DNA of 5,337 nucleotides from NCBI GenBank assembly GCA_019419485.1, contig DXZV01000029.1, positions 9,437 through 14,773 on the forward strand. Reading direction: 5' to 3'. Below, one piece after another: positions 5,176 through 5,337 of the stretch. The translations under genes and the position numbers were made by a program. The notes under the pieces were generated by a model that made no database searches, was not told the DNA's origin, and saw only the letters and a list, made by a program, of their open reading frames with translations. The first letter of the stretch is position 1. Each line of letters begins with the position of its first letter. The stretch comes from Collinsella sp. (lineage in GTDB: Bacteria > Actinomycetota > Coriobacteriia > Coriobacteriales > Coriobacteriaceae).

Positions 5176-5337
5176 ATGGATACGACAAATAGCTCGCGCG
5201 AACTACATCTGACGGTGGCGAACGAAGACTACTTGGAGTGCATGGTTCGCATTGAAAGCGAAGAGGGGGAAACCAACGGCGTGCGATCGGTCAGGACTAC
5301 CTTGCCGTAGTGCGATTGCTCGACAAGCTCGGATGCC
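5176..5337 (+). CDS. DtxR-like metal-dependent regulator, N-terminal fragment, frame broken
   Basis: ATG 5176 is preceded by GAAGGG (5160-5165, ten bases away) and GGAAG (5168-5172). The first 39 residues contain ANEDYLECMVRIESEEGETNG followed by VRSV, matching the first helix of DtxR/MntR-type winged-helix regulators (the usual pattern is EDYLEAIYxLE, then a short acidic loop and VR..DIA). Such proteins sense Fe or Mn and repress uptake genes. After VRSV the frame gives RTTLP and stops at TAG 5308-5310, just where the DNA-recognition helices should start. Another frame from about 5292 stays open to the window edge and reads QDYLAVVRLLDKLGC, ending in a plausible helix-turn-helix-like LGC. 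A net loss of one base (or gain of two) near 5290-5295 would join them, but the join does not give a clean family alignment. Family assignment rests on a short stretch and is moderate. Confidence 0.55.

Overview
The window looks like chromosomal DNA from a high-GC, Gram-positive anaerobe of the Coriobacteriia, most likely close to Collinsella. This rests on protein flavour and on the neighbourhood (the end of the F-type ATP synthase operon, then murA, then a LytR-CpsA-Psr protein). It is a judgement from memory, not the result of a search.

Layout on the + strand: the C-terminal third of atpD (cut by the left edge), atpC, a strong intrinsic terminator, murA with a TTG start, and an LCP-family cell-wall ligase gene only 12 bases behind murA. 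A 334-base gap (3474-3807) follows. It is rich in secondary structure: a perfect 13-bp hairpin directly after the LCP stop, a ~100-base near-complete palindrome flanked by a 5-base direct repeat, a patch of short direct repeats, and the terminator of the opposing gene. On the - strand lies pepT (tripeptidase, M20 family), complete with ribosome binding site and terminator. Divergent from it at the right edge is the beginning of a DtxR-like metalloregulator gene. A 16-base perfect palindrome between these two genes is a good operator candidate.

Functionally, atpD and atpC encode the catalytic and epsilon subunits of the F1 motor. MurA makes the first committed peptidoglycan precursor, and the LCP protein probably attaches a glycopolymer to the finished wall, so murA and the LCP gene form a small envelope operon. 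PepT releases N-terminal residues from tripeptides in the cytoplasm and is transcriptionally separate.

Two reading frames are broken. atpC loses frame at about position 624, where adding one base restores a full epsilon subunit. The regulator loses frame at about 5290-5295, again by a net single missing base (or two extra). Two same-direction indels in 5.3 kb, one of them in a normally indispensable gene, raise the possibility of sequence errors. I found no CRISPR array, tRNA, rRNA, transposase or clearly new multi-gene system. The most unusual material is the palindromic intergenic region and the divergent operator candidate.
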